NCBI RefSeq assembly: GCF_018333215.1
Contig: NZ_BORO01000031.1
Coordinates: 1-43,735, forward strand
Length of the DNA stretch: 43,735 bases
Direction: 5' to 3'
Origin: Oceanobacillus sp. J11TS1
Lineage (GTDB): Bacteria; Bacillota; Bacilli; Bacillales; Amphibacillaceae
In this document: positions 9,089 through 16,671 of the stretch, in pieces
Position numbering within the stretch: the first letter of the stretch is position 1
Layout: each line of letters opens with the position of its first letter
Program-made: the position numbers and the translations under genes
Notes under the pieces: model-generated
Seen by the model: only the letters and a program-made list of their open reading frames with translations
What the model was told of the DNA's origin: nothing
Databases searched by the model: none

Positions 9089-9259
9089 TTATTGTTTGTT
9101 TTGTTCTGATTGTTGGTTTTGCTTTTTCACTTCTTGTACATCTGTTTCAGAAGCAAACTCAGTACCATATTGACCTTGAGCTGCTGCCTGATTTTGTTTT
9201 CTCACTTGCTGTGCATTTGTTTTTGCAGGATTTTGTTGGTTGTTTTGTTTTTTAGCCAT
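9089..9259 (-). CDS. sspE: Gamma-type small acid-soluble spore protein
   Basis: 56 residues, rich in Asn, Gln, Lys and Ala, with the diagnostic GQYGTEFASETD cleavage site for the germination protease GPR. Gamma-SASP is stored in the spore core and degraded at germination as an amino acid source. The start at 9259 (MAKKQNNQQ) follows GGAGGTGATATTG; the longer frame adds 13 residues that do not look like SASP. Only one repeat is present, whereas B. subtilis SspE has a duplicated core. Expression should depend on SigG; I did not recognise its promoter with certainty. This gene shows that the organism forms spores. Confidence 0.92.
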   Translation of the reverse strand: MAKKQNNQQNPAKTNAQQVRKQNQAAAQGQYGTEFASETDVQEVKKQNQQSEQNKQ

Positions 9260-9436
9260 CAATATCACCTCCGCAATAATTAATGTTTCCCGAAGCACAT
9301 GTCTTTATCCAAACTTTTTAAAGAAAAATTTTCAACATGCTAATGAACGGGCGAACAATGGTGTGCAGACGATGGTTTAATGGTGTATATTTTTTTACAA
9401 GATCATCATTGGCTGATTAAATTTTGCTGAATTGCT

Positions 9437-10513
9437 TCATTTTCCTTCCAAAAATGGAATCATTTTTTGATGAGAAACTGGGAAAGGATAGCTTTTCATT
9501 TCTTCCAAGGAAACAAATTCCAACCGTTTATCCTCCAACGATTCATGTTTTGTTATTGCTTTTCGTACATCTAAATTCCAAATTATATGGGAAAAAACAT
9601 GTTTAATGGAGGTGCATGATTCCTTTATTTCTACGTCTAATCCATAATTTTCTCTAAGCCATTGCTCCCAATCCTGTTTCACAATTTTATCCGCAGGGAT
9701 CATTGGAAACTGCCATAAACCTGCTAATAAGCCGGTATCAGGTCTTTTTTCAATAACATACTTACCTTGCTTATTTTGGATAAGTAACGCAACATAGGAT
9801 TTCTTTTGTTGTTTCTTTGCCTTCTTTTTAATAGGTAGTCTTTCTTGAATCCCTTCAGCGTATGCCTGGCAATGTTCCATCACAGGACAAAACATACACA
9901 GCGGTTGCTTTGGCGTACAAATCGTTGCACCTAAATCCATGATTGCCTGGTTAAAGGAGGACGGATCTTCCTTTGAGATTATTTCTCCTACATAGTATTC
10001 AAATAATTTTTTCGTTGAGGTTTGGGTAATATCTTCTTCAATATGTAATACACGGGAAAAAACGCGCATCACGTTGCCATCTACCGCCGGAACCGGCTGG
10101 TTAAAAGCAATAGAAAGGATTGCTCCTTTTGTATAAGGACCTATTCCTTTTAAATCTCCAAGTTCCTTTGGATTATCGGGAATCTTTCCATCATAGGACT
10201 CAACCACCTCACGAACAGCAGATTGTAAATTTCTTGCACGGGAATAATAACCTAGTCCTTCCCATTGTTTTAGAACTTCTTGCTCGTCTGCTTCAGCTAA
10301 TTTATATACGGTTGGATATTTCTCCATAAACCGATTAAAATAAGGGATAACCGTATCTACTTTGGTTTGTTGGAGCATTATTTCCGATACCCAGACGCGG
10401 TAAGCGTTATTGTTTTCACGCCAAGGTAAATCACGCTTATTTTCCTCATACCATTGGAGTAAATCTTCTTGAAAAGCCAAAATATTTATATTTTCAAGTC
10501 TTTTATCGTTCAT
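9437..10513 (-). CDS. mutY: A/G-specific adenine DNA glycosylase
   Basis: 358-residue base-excision repair enzyme that removes A mispaired with 8-oxoguanine. The N-terminal HhH-GPD domain has catalytic Glu44 (in VSEIMLQQT) and Asp145 (in AVDGNV), the helix-hairpin-helix LKGIGPYTKG, and the [4Fe-4S] loop with C-x6-C-x2-C-x5-C spacing (C..C..C in CTPKQPLCMFCPVMEHC). The C-terminal NUDIX-like domain (about 225-350) recognises 8-oxoG. The ribosome-binding site is weak (AGGATG). It matches B. subtilis yfhQ in position, divergent from yfhP. Confidence 0.95.
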   Translation of the reverse strand: MNDKRLENINILAFQEDLLQWYEENKRDLPWRENNNAYRVWVSEIMLQQTKVDTVIPYFNRFMEKYPTVYKLAEADEQEVLKQWEGLGYYSRARNLQSAVREVVESYDGKIPDNPKELGDLKGIGPYTKGAILSIAFNQPVPAVDGNVMRVFSRVLHIEEDITQTSTKKLFEYYVGEIISKEDPSSFNQAIMDLGATICTPKQPLCMFCPVMEHCQAYAEGIQERLPIKKKAKKQQKKSYVALLIQNKQGKYVIEKRPDTGLLAGLWQFPMIPADKIVKQDWEQWLRENYGLDVEIKESCTSIKHVFSHIIWNLDVRKAITKHESLEDKRLEFVSLEEMKSYPFPVSHQKMIPFLEGK

Positions 10514-10585
10514 GTTTTCACATCCTATGTGTTAAAATAATAGTGGAGTGCTTTTACGGAAGCAACTTAAGGAGGATATATAACT

Positions 10586-11575
10586 ATGGATACTGGCACG
10601 CATATAGTTATGGGTGTTGCGCTTGGCGGTTTAGCAACACTAGATCCCAATGTGCAAAGTAATCCCACACTATTCCATGCTGTATTAGTTGGGACAGTGG
10701 TTGGATCCCACGCTCCAGATTTTGATACTGTATTTAAATTAAAAAATAATGCAACATATATAAGACAGCATCGAGGAGCATCTCATTCTCTCCCTGCTAT
10801 TCTTATGTGGAGCCTCCTTGTATCTGGAGCAATTTATTTATTTGTTCCTCAAGTAAGTTATTTGACACTTTGGCTCTGGACATTATTAGCTGTGTGTATT
10901 CATGTATTTGTTGATTTATTCAATGCATACGGTACACAAGCATTTCGGCCATTTACAAAGAAATGGATTGCAAAAGGATTTATTAATACGTTTGATCCGT
11001 ACATTTTTTCCCTTAATGTCGCTGGCATTGCAGCCTGGGCATTAGGCGCAAATCCAGGATATACTTGGATTATTATTTATACAGTCATTGTACTATATTA
11101 CATCAAACGGTATATGGACAAAAGGGAAATCGTGAAGAAAATCAAAGAATATTTCCCTGATACAGAGACTGTTGCTACGTCCCCTACGATCAAACAAAAT
11201 TACTGGCGTGTCGCAATTACTACAAGTGACCGTTATTATGTAGGCAGCGTTGAGAATCGTCATATTGAGATAGTTGATGAATTTTATCGTGTGCCTTTGC
11301 CTGATACAGCTGTGGTAAACGCTGCTATAAAAGATAAAAACATCGCATCATTTTTAAATTTTTCTCCTGTGTATCGCTGGGAGATGAATACGGATGAAAA
11401 TAATGTAACCGAAGTTCGTTTTATTGATTTACGCTACCGCAGCAAAGGATTTTATCCATTTGTTGCCGTTGTGAAGCTAGATCAAAATCTGGAAGTAATT
11501 ACTTCTTACACTGGTTGGATTTTCTCAGAACAAAAGCTTCAAAATAAATTAGTTCCAAGTGACTCAACCCCATAA
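10586..11575 (+). CDS. yfhP: YfhP, DUF457 membrane-bound metal-dependent hydrolase
   Basis: 329 residues with an N-terminal membrane domain of four or five helices (residues about 5-185) and a soluble C-terminal part. Conserved metal-ligand candidates are in THIVMG (residue 5-10), HAPDFDTVF (about 43-51), RQHRGASHS (about 59-67) and CIHVFVDLFNAYG (about 108-120), the pattern of the YdjM/DUF457 family. The reaction is not known. AGGAGGATATA precedes the ATG. Next to mutY and yfhH it keeps the B. subtilis order. The terminator at 11592-11634 closes it. Confidence 0.88.
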   Translation: MDTGTHIVMGVALGGLATLDPNVQSNPTLFHAVLVGTVVGSHAPDFDTVFKLKNNATYIRQHRGASHSLPAILMWSLLVSGAIYLFVPQVSYLTLWLWTLLAVCIHVFVDLFNAYGTQAFRPFTKKWIAKGFINTFDPYIFSLNVAGIAAWALGANPGYTWIIIYTVIVLYYIKRYMDKREIVKKIKEYFPDTETVATSPTIKQNYWRVAITTSDRYYVGSVENRHIEIVDEFYRVPLPDTAVVNAAIKDKNIASFLNFSPVYRWEMNTDENNVTEVRFIDLRYRSKGFYPFVAVVKLDQNLEVITSYTGWIFSEQKLQNKLVPSDSTP

Positions 11576-11591
11576 TTTTATTAAGTGCAAA

Positions 11592-11634
11592 AACAACAAC
11601 TCAGAAGAAGCATCCCTTCCTCTGAGTTGTTGTT
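11592..11634. terminator. Bidirectional terminator between yfhP and yfhH
   Basis: Perfect 13-bp inverted repeat AACAACAACTCAG / CTGAGTTGTTGTT with a 17-nt loop between two convergent genes. Confidence 0.75.
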
Positions 11635-11638
11635 ATGC

Positions 11639-11971
11639 TTAGCTCGCCTTTTTCCCTAACAAGGAAATTGGCAAGGCTTCTAAATTCTCACTTACTTCAT
11701 CCAATAAGTCAATCCGATAGCCCCATGCAAATACGCCATTAATATAAGAAATTTGAAATTTATAACCTGACTCCATTTTGAGATGATAAATTTCATCCTT
11801 TGCAAAATCATCTGGACTCATTGTATAAGCAAGCGCTACTTGCATCTTCCGTTCACAAATTTGCACCTCAGATATATTACCAAGCTGCTCCGCTTTTTGG
11901 GCTTGCTCCTTTAATTTACCAATTTCTTGATGTAATTGCTCAATCGAATAATCACTGTAACGAAATTTCAT
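11639..11971 (-). CDS. yfhH: YfhH family small protein (DUF1811)
   Basis: 110 residues. The N-terminal half is a charged helix pair (SDYSIEQLHQEIGKLKEQ) and the C-terminal half is a small beta fold containing MESGYKFQISYINGVFAWGYRID, as in the DUF1811/YfhH family of Bacillales. The function is unknown. GGGGGAGA precedes the ATG. In B. subtilis yfhH is next to recX (yfhG); here an acyl-CoA dehydrogenase gene has come between them. Confidence 0.85.
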   Translation of the reverse strand: MKFRYSDYSIEQLHQEIGKLKEQAQKAEQLGNISEVQICERKMQVALAYTMSPDDFAKDEIYHLKMESGYKFQISYINGVFAWGYRIDLLDEVSENLEALPISLLGKKAS

Positions 11972-12359
11972 TCTTCTCCCCCCACTTGATATCTATTATA
12001 CCAAATTAATCAAATGCACCCTATAAAGTAAGTTCAAAAAATCTAACGAAAATAAAACATCAGAGAAAGGAACTTCTACTAAGACTTCCTACAGCTTAGG
12101 TTGTGGCTTCTCGCCCCGCCGAAAAGAACGATATATTTACAAATTATTTAGATTTTTATATAATATAGAGAATATTATATAAAAAATTAAATTTAGTTTA
12201 CAAGATTGTACAATAACAATATCTATAATGATAGGGAGCCCTTTAAAGTTATCGCGAACCCCACCAGTTAGGTTAAGACATCATCCGCCCATTGCGAGCG
12301 AGCATAACAAAGAAATATTAGATGAATCAAAAGCAATGAAAGACAAGGAGATGAATTAA
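11972..12359. other. Intergenic region upstream of the acyl-CoA dehydrogenase gene
   Basis: 388 bp without a convincing gene. The only clear structure is the AT-only palindrome at 12153-12185. The rest is AT-rich with a GC-richer patch near 12250-12305 (including GCGAGCGAGC) that I cannot assign. Confidence 0.6.
12153..12185. promoter_or_regulatory. Perfect 14-bp AT palindrome, possible operator
   Basis: TTTTTATATAATAT, five bases (AGAGA), then ATATTATATAAAAA: every base pairs. It lies 175 bp upstream of the acyl-CoA dehydrogenase ATG. A dimeric repressor site (for example a FadR/TetR-type regulator) or a cruciform is possible; no regulator gene is adjacent, so this is inference. Confidence 0.4.
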
Positions 12360-13559
12360 ATGAACTTTGATTTTTCTGAAGAACAAAAAATGTTGCGTCA
12401 AACAGTTAAAAGCTTTACTGATAAAGAGATTTTGCCATTTATTAATGAATGGGATCGTGAGGGGGAATTTGATCCTGCTATTATCGGGAAGCTTGCTAAA
12501 TTAGGATTGATGGGAGTATGTATTCCTGAAGAATATGGTGGCAGTGGAATGGACTATAATTCGTTGGCTATTGTTTGTGAAGAATTAGAGTATGGTGATA
12601 CAACCTTTCGTACTGCAGTATCGGTGCACACTGGTCTTAACAGTATGACTCTATTACAATGGGGAACGGAGGAGCAAAAAAGAAAATACCTGGTCCCCCA
12701 AGCAAAAGGAGAAAAAATTGGCGCTTTTGGACTGACAGAACCCGCAGCAGGATCCGATGTGGCCTCCATGCAGGCTACTGCAGTAAAAGAAGGAGATTAT
12801 TATATATTAAATGGGCAAAAAACATGGATTTCTTTATGTGATACAGCTGATAACTTCCTTGTTTTTGCTTATACAGGTGAGAAATCGGAAAGACATAAAG
12901 GGATTTCAGCCTTTATTGTTGAACGCACATGGGAAGGCTTTTCCTCAAAAGCAATCAAAGGAAAACACGGTATACGCTCCGGTAATACAGGGAAGCTATT
13001 TTTTGAAAATGTTAAAGTACCGAAAGAAAACCTGCTTGGTGAAGAAGGGGAAGGCTTTAAAATTGCTATGGCTGCACTAGATAACGGAAGGTTTACAGTA
13101 GCAGCGGGAGCAGTTGGCCAAATTGCAGCATGTCTGGATGCAAGCGTAAAATACTGTCACGAAAGAGAAACCTTTGGAAAGAAAATCGGAAGACATCAAC
13201 TTGTCCAGCAGATGATTGCCAAAATGGAAGCTAGTCTACAGATGAGTCGATTGCTTGTTTATCGTGCTGGAGAATTAAAAAATCAAGGAAAAAGAAATAC
13301 AAGAGAAACATCACTTGCAAAATGGCAAGCTTGCGACTTTGCTAATCAGGCAGCCGATGACGCTGTTCAAATACATGGTGCATATGGTTATTCAGATGAA
13401 TATCCAGTGGAAAGGTATCTGCGAAACTCAAGAGCACCGGTTATTTATGAAGGTACCCGTGAAATTCATACCATTATGCAAGCTGAATATGTTTTAGGAT
13501 ATCGTGAAGATAGAGAACTTAATAAAACGCTGCCAGCTTGGGATGGAAACGGACAGTAA
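12360..13559 (+). CDS. Acyl-CoA dehydrogenase
   Basis: 399-residue FAD flavoprotein that oxidises an acyl-CoA to the trans-2-enoyl-CoA and passes electrons to ETF. The three domains are visible: N-terminal helical (1-120), middle beta (FGLTEPAAGSDV about 122-133, then WISLCDTADNF) and C-terminal helical with DDAVQIHGAYGYSDEYPVER. The probable catalytic base is Glu364 in VIYEGTREI, the position used by short-chain and glutaryl-CoA members. Substrate cannot be fixed; chain-length assignment needs a tree. AAGGAGATG precedes the ATG. It stands alone, flanked by its own hairpin, inside an otherwise conserved yfhH-recX block, so it looks like an insertion into that neighbourhood. If related to the lysine module at 39183-41901 through glutaryl-CoA, the sequence does not show it. 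Confidence 0.92.
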   Translation: MNFDFSEEQKMLRQTVKSFTDKEILPFINEWDREGEFDPAIIGKLAKLGLMGVCIPEEYGGSGMDYNSLAIVCEELEYGDTTFRTAVSVHTGLNSMTLLQWGTEEQKRKYLVPQAKGEKIGAFGLTEPAAGSDVASMQATAVKEGDYYILNGQKTWISLCDTADNFLVFAYTGEKSERHKGISAFIVERTWEGFSSKAIKGKHGIRSGNTGKLFFENVKVPKENLLGEEGEGFKIAMAALDNGRFTVAAGAVGQIAACLDASVKYCHERETFGKKIGRHQLVQQMIAKMEASLQMSRLLVYRAGELKNQGKRNTRETSLAKWQACDFANQAADDAVQIHGAYGYSDEYPVERYLRNSRAPVIYEGTREIHTIMQAEYVLGYREDRELNKTLPAWDGNGQ

Positions 13560-13579
13560 CTTACCAATCACTGAAGCAT

Positions 13580-13611
13580 CAAGCAGCAATCTGCAATTGA
13601 GATGCTGCTTG
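13580..13611 (+). terminator. Terminator after the acyl-CoA dehydrogenase gene
   Basis: CAAGCAGC and ATCT pair with AGAT and GCTGCTTG around a 7-nt loop, 20 bp after the stop, followed by ACTTTATATT. The remaining 190 bp to recX show no gene. Confidence 0.65.
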
Positions 13612-13798
13612 ACTTTATATTCTTTGCCTCTTTTATAAGTGCAATTTCAAAGGTAAAGAGTCCCCTTTTTTCATCGTGCAAAGTCAATGCTCAAAACACA
13701 TGTTATGTACTGGAATCCACACTGACTTGGCCGATTTTTTTGTAGGGTGAGTAATCATGCCCTAGAATTAAACTGACTCCCCCCTTTTGAACATGAAC

Positions 13799-14623
13799 CT
13801 ATATTTCATCCCTGTTTTCAATATGCTCATCCACAAATTGCTGGATCATATCAAAGTGGAATCCTTTTTTATACAATCCTTCCATCACTTTTTGCTTTAA
13901 CTGAAACCCCTCATGTTTCTTTACATGCTTTTGAAATAATTTTTCACCTTGAAATTTCAATGCTTTCCATTCCTGATCCACATTCTCTTCTTGATCCATT
14001 GTCTGTATGGCAGAAAAAACCAGCTGCTGATCAAACCCTTTTTGAAGAATCATGTTCTTCGCTTGATTCAATTGTTTTTGAAAAGAATCTTTCGAAGTCG
14101 ATTTTATTTTTTTCGAGAGTAATTTTTGGATTTTTTCCTTTTGCTGTGCTGGTGTGTATTGTTCCAGAGCATTTTCAGCAATTTGTCCTTCGATTCCCTT
14201 TTCATATAACTCTTGGCGAATTAATTTTGGTCCTTTTGAACTTGAATTCATACGCGAGCGCACAAACATATCTGCAAACTGCTGATCATCGATTAATTTT
14301 TCTTTCGCTAACCTCTTCATAATTTCAGCAATCTGTTCATCATCAATTTCTTTTTTCTTCAAATATGTCACAACTTCTTTTTCTGAACGTATTCGATAGC
14401 TTAAAAAGTGTATAGTAAGGGTATATACTTTATGGAGATTATCTTGTTTTTTTAGTGTTTCAATGAATTCCTTATCCAACTCCATGCCTTTTTCTAATCG
14501 GAATTTGATAAGGATATCCTCGTCAACACTAAAGCCATATTCATCACCATTTTCTGTACTTAAAAATATATTATACCGATGTTTATGTTTTTTCTGGGTC
14601 GTAATACGAGTAATTTTTCTCAA
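13799..14623 (-). CDS. recX: Recombination regulator RecX
   Basis: 274 residues, near the usual length of the long Bacillales RecX. RecX binds RecA filaments and modulates strand exchange. Three RecX repeats are seen as helical blocks, with typical segments SYRIRSEKEVVTYLKKK (about 75-91), LIDDQQFADMFVRSR (about 111-125) and SKGPKLIRQELYEKGI (about 129-144). The protein is highly charged. The start is TTG at 14623, supported by GAGGTGAAGGACG just before it. It is divergent from yfhF, as in B. subtilis (yfhG-yfhF). I saw no LexA box in the 141-bp divergent region. Confidence 0.92.
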   Translation of the reverse strand: MRKITRITTQKKHKHRYNIFLSTENGDEYGFSVDEDILIKFRLEKGMELDKEFIETLKKQDNLHKVYTLTIHFLSYRIRSEKEVVTYLKKKEIDDEQIAEIMKRLAKEKLIDDQQFADMFVRSRMNSSSKGPKLIRQELYEKGIEGQIAENALEQYTPAQQKEKIQKLLSKKIKSTSKDSFQKQLNQAKNMILQKGFDQQLVFSAIQTMDQEENVDQEWKALKFQGEKLFQKHVKKHEGFQLKQKVMEGLYKKGFHFDMIQQFVDEHIENRDEI

Positions 14624-14764
14624 CGTCCTTCACCTCTCTTTTCATCATAGCAAAAATACGCATAGAAATATATTCTAAGTGTGTATGCAAAAGGTATAGA
14701 GGTTCCTTTTTTGACGCGTCCATTTTTGTTTTTTGAACATTATTTCTAAGGAGGTTTCTAAACA

Positions 14765-15685
14765 ATGAATATACTAATCAGCGGCGGCACTGGTTTTTTA
14801 GGAAGTAAACTAGCAGCACACCTCTTAAGCCTCAACCATAAATTATATATCTTGACCCGCAATCCAGAAACACAGGCAAACACATCGCATATGACTTTTG
14901 TCGATTACGATACAACTGCAGCTGAGCTGCCTCGTATCGATGCTGTGATTAATTTAGCCGGTGAATCCTTATTAGGTTATTGGACGAAAAAAAAGAAGGA
15001 AGCCATACTGACAAGTCGCCTCCGCGTCACCAAATACTTAGTTCAGCTCATGAAAGATATGAAAACTAAACCAGATGTATTTATCAGTGGATCTGCTGTT
15101 GGTTATTATGGCATGTCCGAGGATTTTATTTTCACGGAGGCCACAACACAACCTGGCAATGATTTTTTAGCTTCGGTAGCGAGACAATGGGAAATAGAAG
15201 CAAGTGAGGCAGAAAAACTAGGTATCCGAACGATTTATGCCAGGTTTGGCGTCTTACTTGGCAGAGATGGCGGTGCGTTTCCGCTTATGTCACTTCCTAT
15301 TAAATGCTATGCAGGTGGAAATATCGGTGAAGGCGAACAATGGCTCTCCTGGATTCATGTAAATGATGCCGTAAAATTAATCACCTTTTGCTTGGAAAAT
15401 CATATTCTAAAAGGGCCGATTAATGTAACTGCTCCTAATCCTAAACGGAATAAAGACTTTATGAAAAAAGCAGCCCAAGTTTATGAACGGCCAAATTGGT
15501 TTCATATACCTGCTCTGCTCTTCTATCTTGCTTTAGGAGAAATGGCACAGCTCCTTACAAAGGGGCAATATGCTTATCCACAAAAAGCGCTCGATTACGG
15601 CTTTACGTACGATTTGGGATACCTCGATCAAGCTATAGAGAATATCAAAAATCCTTCACAGGAGCTTCCAAGCGAACGGAAATAA
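14765..15685 (+). CDS. yfhF: NAD(P)-binding epimerase-like protein YfhF (TIGR01777 type)
   Basis: 306-residue extended short-chain dehydrogenase fold. The N-terminal nucleotide site is ISGGTGFLGSKLAAHL (residues 5-20); the YxxxK-like region and GSAVGYYGMSED (about 112-123) are those of the SDR39U/TIGR01777 family, which also includes the cell-division inhibitor SulA-like annotation that I would not use. A DUF1731 C-terminal segment is visible around residues 235-285. The substrate is unknown. AAGGAGG precedes the ATG. Position beside recX is conserved with B. subtilis. Confidence 0.9.
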   Translation: MNILISGGTGFLGSKLAAHLLSLNHKLYILTRNPETQANTSHMTFVDYDTTAAELPRIDAVINLAGESLLGYWTKKKKEAILTSRLRVTKYLVQLMKDMKTKPDVFISGSAVGYYGMSEDFIFTEATTQPGNDFLASVARQWEIEASEAEKLGIRTIYARFGVLLGRDGGAFPLMSLPIKCYAGGNIGEGEQWLSWIHVNDAVKLITFCLENHILKGPINVTAPNPKRNKDFMKKAAQVYERPNWFHIPALLFYLALGEMAQLLTKGQYAYPQKALDYGFTYDLGYLDQAIENIKNPSQELPSERK

Positions 15686-15713
15686 ATTTACAATTATTTC
15701 TATTAACGAATGC

Positions 15714-15741
15714 TTGATTTTTGCTAAATAAATTGTAAAAT
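15714..15741 (+). promoter_or_regulatory. Candidate SigA promoter of the GNAT leader transcript
   Basis: TTGATT (15714-15719), 16-nt spacer, TAAAAT (15736-15741). The transcript would begin near 15748, giving a leader of about 250 nt before the GNAT gene start at 16001. Confidence 0.45.
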
Positions 15742-15840
15742 AGAGCTACGAAATCGATAAATAAAAATATATTTGAAAAGAGCTGGTTAGCAATATTTCC
15801 ATTGCATATATGAAGATTGAATTAAATAGGGAAGGCAAAT

Positions 15841-15992
15841 GGTGCGCCACCAGGGTTTCCTGGTTCTAGTGGGTTCGATTCCCACCCCGAATTTTTGTTT
15901 CAATGCTACTTTTAAAATGAAAATTCGAGGGTGGGCGACTCCTAAATTGCGTTTTTTTCTGCATTTATGATCCCCACCTGGAAAAAGGAGGG
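15841..15992 (+). other. Structured 5' leader with tRNA-like T-arm and competing stems
   Basis: GTGGG-TTCGATT-CCCAC (15869-15885) is a perfect tRNA T-arm including the GGTTCGATTCC B-box, but no acceptor, D or anticodon arms of a tRNA fit around it. The same CCCACCCCGAATTTT (15881-15895) pairs with AAAATTCGAGGGTGGG (15920-15935) with one bulge, so it cannot form together with the T-arm. GGTGGG can instead pair with CCCACC at 15973-15978, beside the AAGGAGGG ribosome site, and ACTCCT (15938-15943) can pair with that site. A CCAGG-GTTT-CCTGG hairpin lies at 15850-15863. I do not recognise a known riboswitch class; a cis-regulatory RNA or a decayed tRNA-derived sequence are the options. Confidence 0.45.
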
Positions 15993-16000
15993 CATTTTTT

Positions 16001-16564
16001 ATGCTAAAAATACGCGATTTGAATGAAGTACCCATGCTATTTGAACTTATGATTGACCCTGAGGTGTTCCCTTTTGTCAGACAAAAAGCAACAACGGTGG
16101 ATGAATTTTACTTTTTAACGAAACAAACTCTCGAAGCAGAAGAACGTGGCGAATTGATCTCTAGAACCATTCTAGATGAATATCAGCACCCAATTGGCAC
16201 AATTAACCTTTTTGATATTGAAGATAACTACGGTTTTTTGGCTACATGGATTGGCAAACCTTACTTTGGGAAAGGTTATAATCGCTTAGCAAAAGATGCC
16301 TTCTTCCAGGAGCTATTTACAACCAAAGGGATTGACGGAATTTTTATGAAAGTACGCAAAAATAACCAACGTTCGCAAAAAGCTGTATTAAAGCTGCCAT
16401 ACGTCACTTTTGCAAATGATTTGTACGAAACAATGTACCACCGTGTAAATTCAAATCCAGACGAACCAATGTACGACTTGTTTGTCATTTCAAAAGAACA
16501 TTTTCTATCCTATCAGCAATTTCAGTCAGAAACAGACGTTAATTCTGATGAGGAAGTATCATAA
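16001..16564 (+). CDS. GNAT-family N-acetyltransferase
   Basis: 187 residues with the RimJ/RimL-like GNAT fold: N-terminal strand and helices (MLKIRDLNEVPMLFELM), strands around IGTINLFDI (about 67-75), and the acetyl-CoA pyrophosphate-binding segment WIGKPYFGKGYNRLAKDAF (about 86-104), then KVRKNNQRSQKAVLKLPY in the expected Asn-x-x-S motif. The acceptor (protein N-terminus, aminoacyl group or small molecule) is not known. AAGGAGGG precedes the ATG. It is transcribed after a 250-nt structured leader, which is unusual for this family, and ends at the terminator 16586-16626. Confidence 0.85.
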   Translation: MLKIRDLNEVPMLFELMIDPEVFPFVRQKATTVDEFYFLTKQTLEAEERGELISRTILDEYQHPIGTINLFDIEDNYGFLATWIGKPYFGKGYNRLAKDAFFQELFTTKGIDGIFMKVRKNNQRSQKAVLKLPYVTFANDLYETMYHRVNSNPDEPMYDLFVISKEHFLSYQQFQSETDVNSDEEVS

Positions 16565-16585
16565 ATAGTATATCCATAACACTAA

Positions 16586-16626
16586 AAGAGCCTTAAGAAA
16601 TCTAAACTAAGTTTCTTAAGGCTCTT
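16586..16626. terminator. Bidirectional terminator after the GNAT gene
   Basis: Perfect 15-bp inverted repeat AAGAGCCTTAAGAAA / TTTCTTAAGGCTCTT with an 11-nt loop, between two convergent genes. Confidence 0.8.
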
Positions 16627-16671
16627 CATATTATATTAGTATGATATCGCTTTTGCAGTTAAAATGTATAT

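Noticed and set aside
12031-13795. GTTCAAAAA near 12031 and TTTTGAACAT near 13786 as ends of a mobile unit carrying the acyl-CoA dehydrogenase gene
   Set aside because: Only about 8-9 bases agree, no longer inverted repeat or target duplication, and similar words occur elsewhere by chance in AT-rich DNA.
15787-16035. 82-codon minus-strand frame containing GVGIEPTRTR
   Set aside because: It is a translation of the T-arm region and its complementary arm, a type of false frame often produced by tRNA-like sequence.
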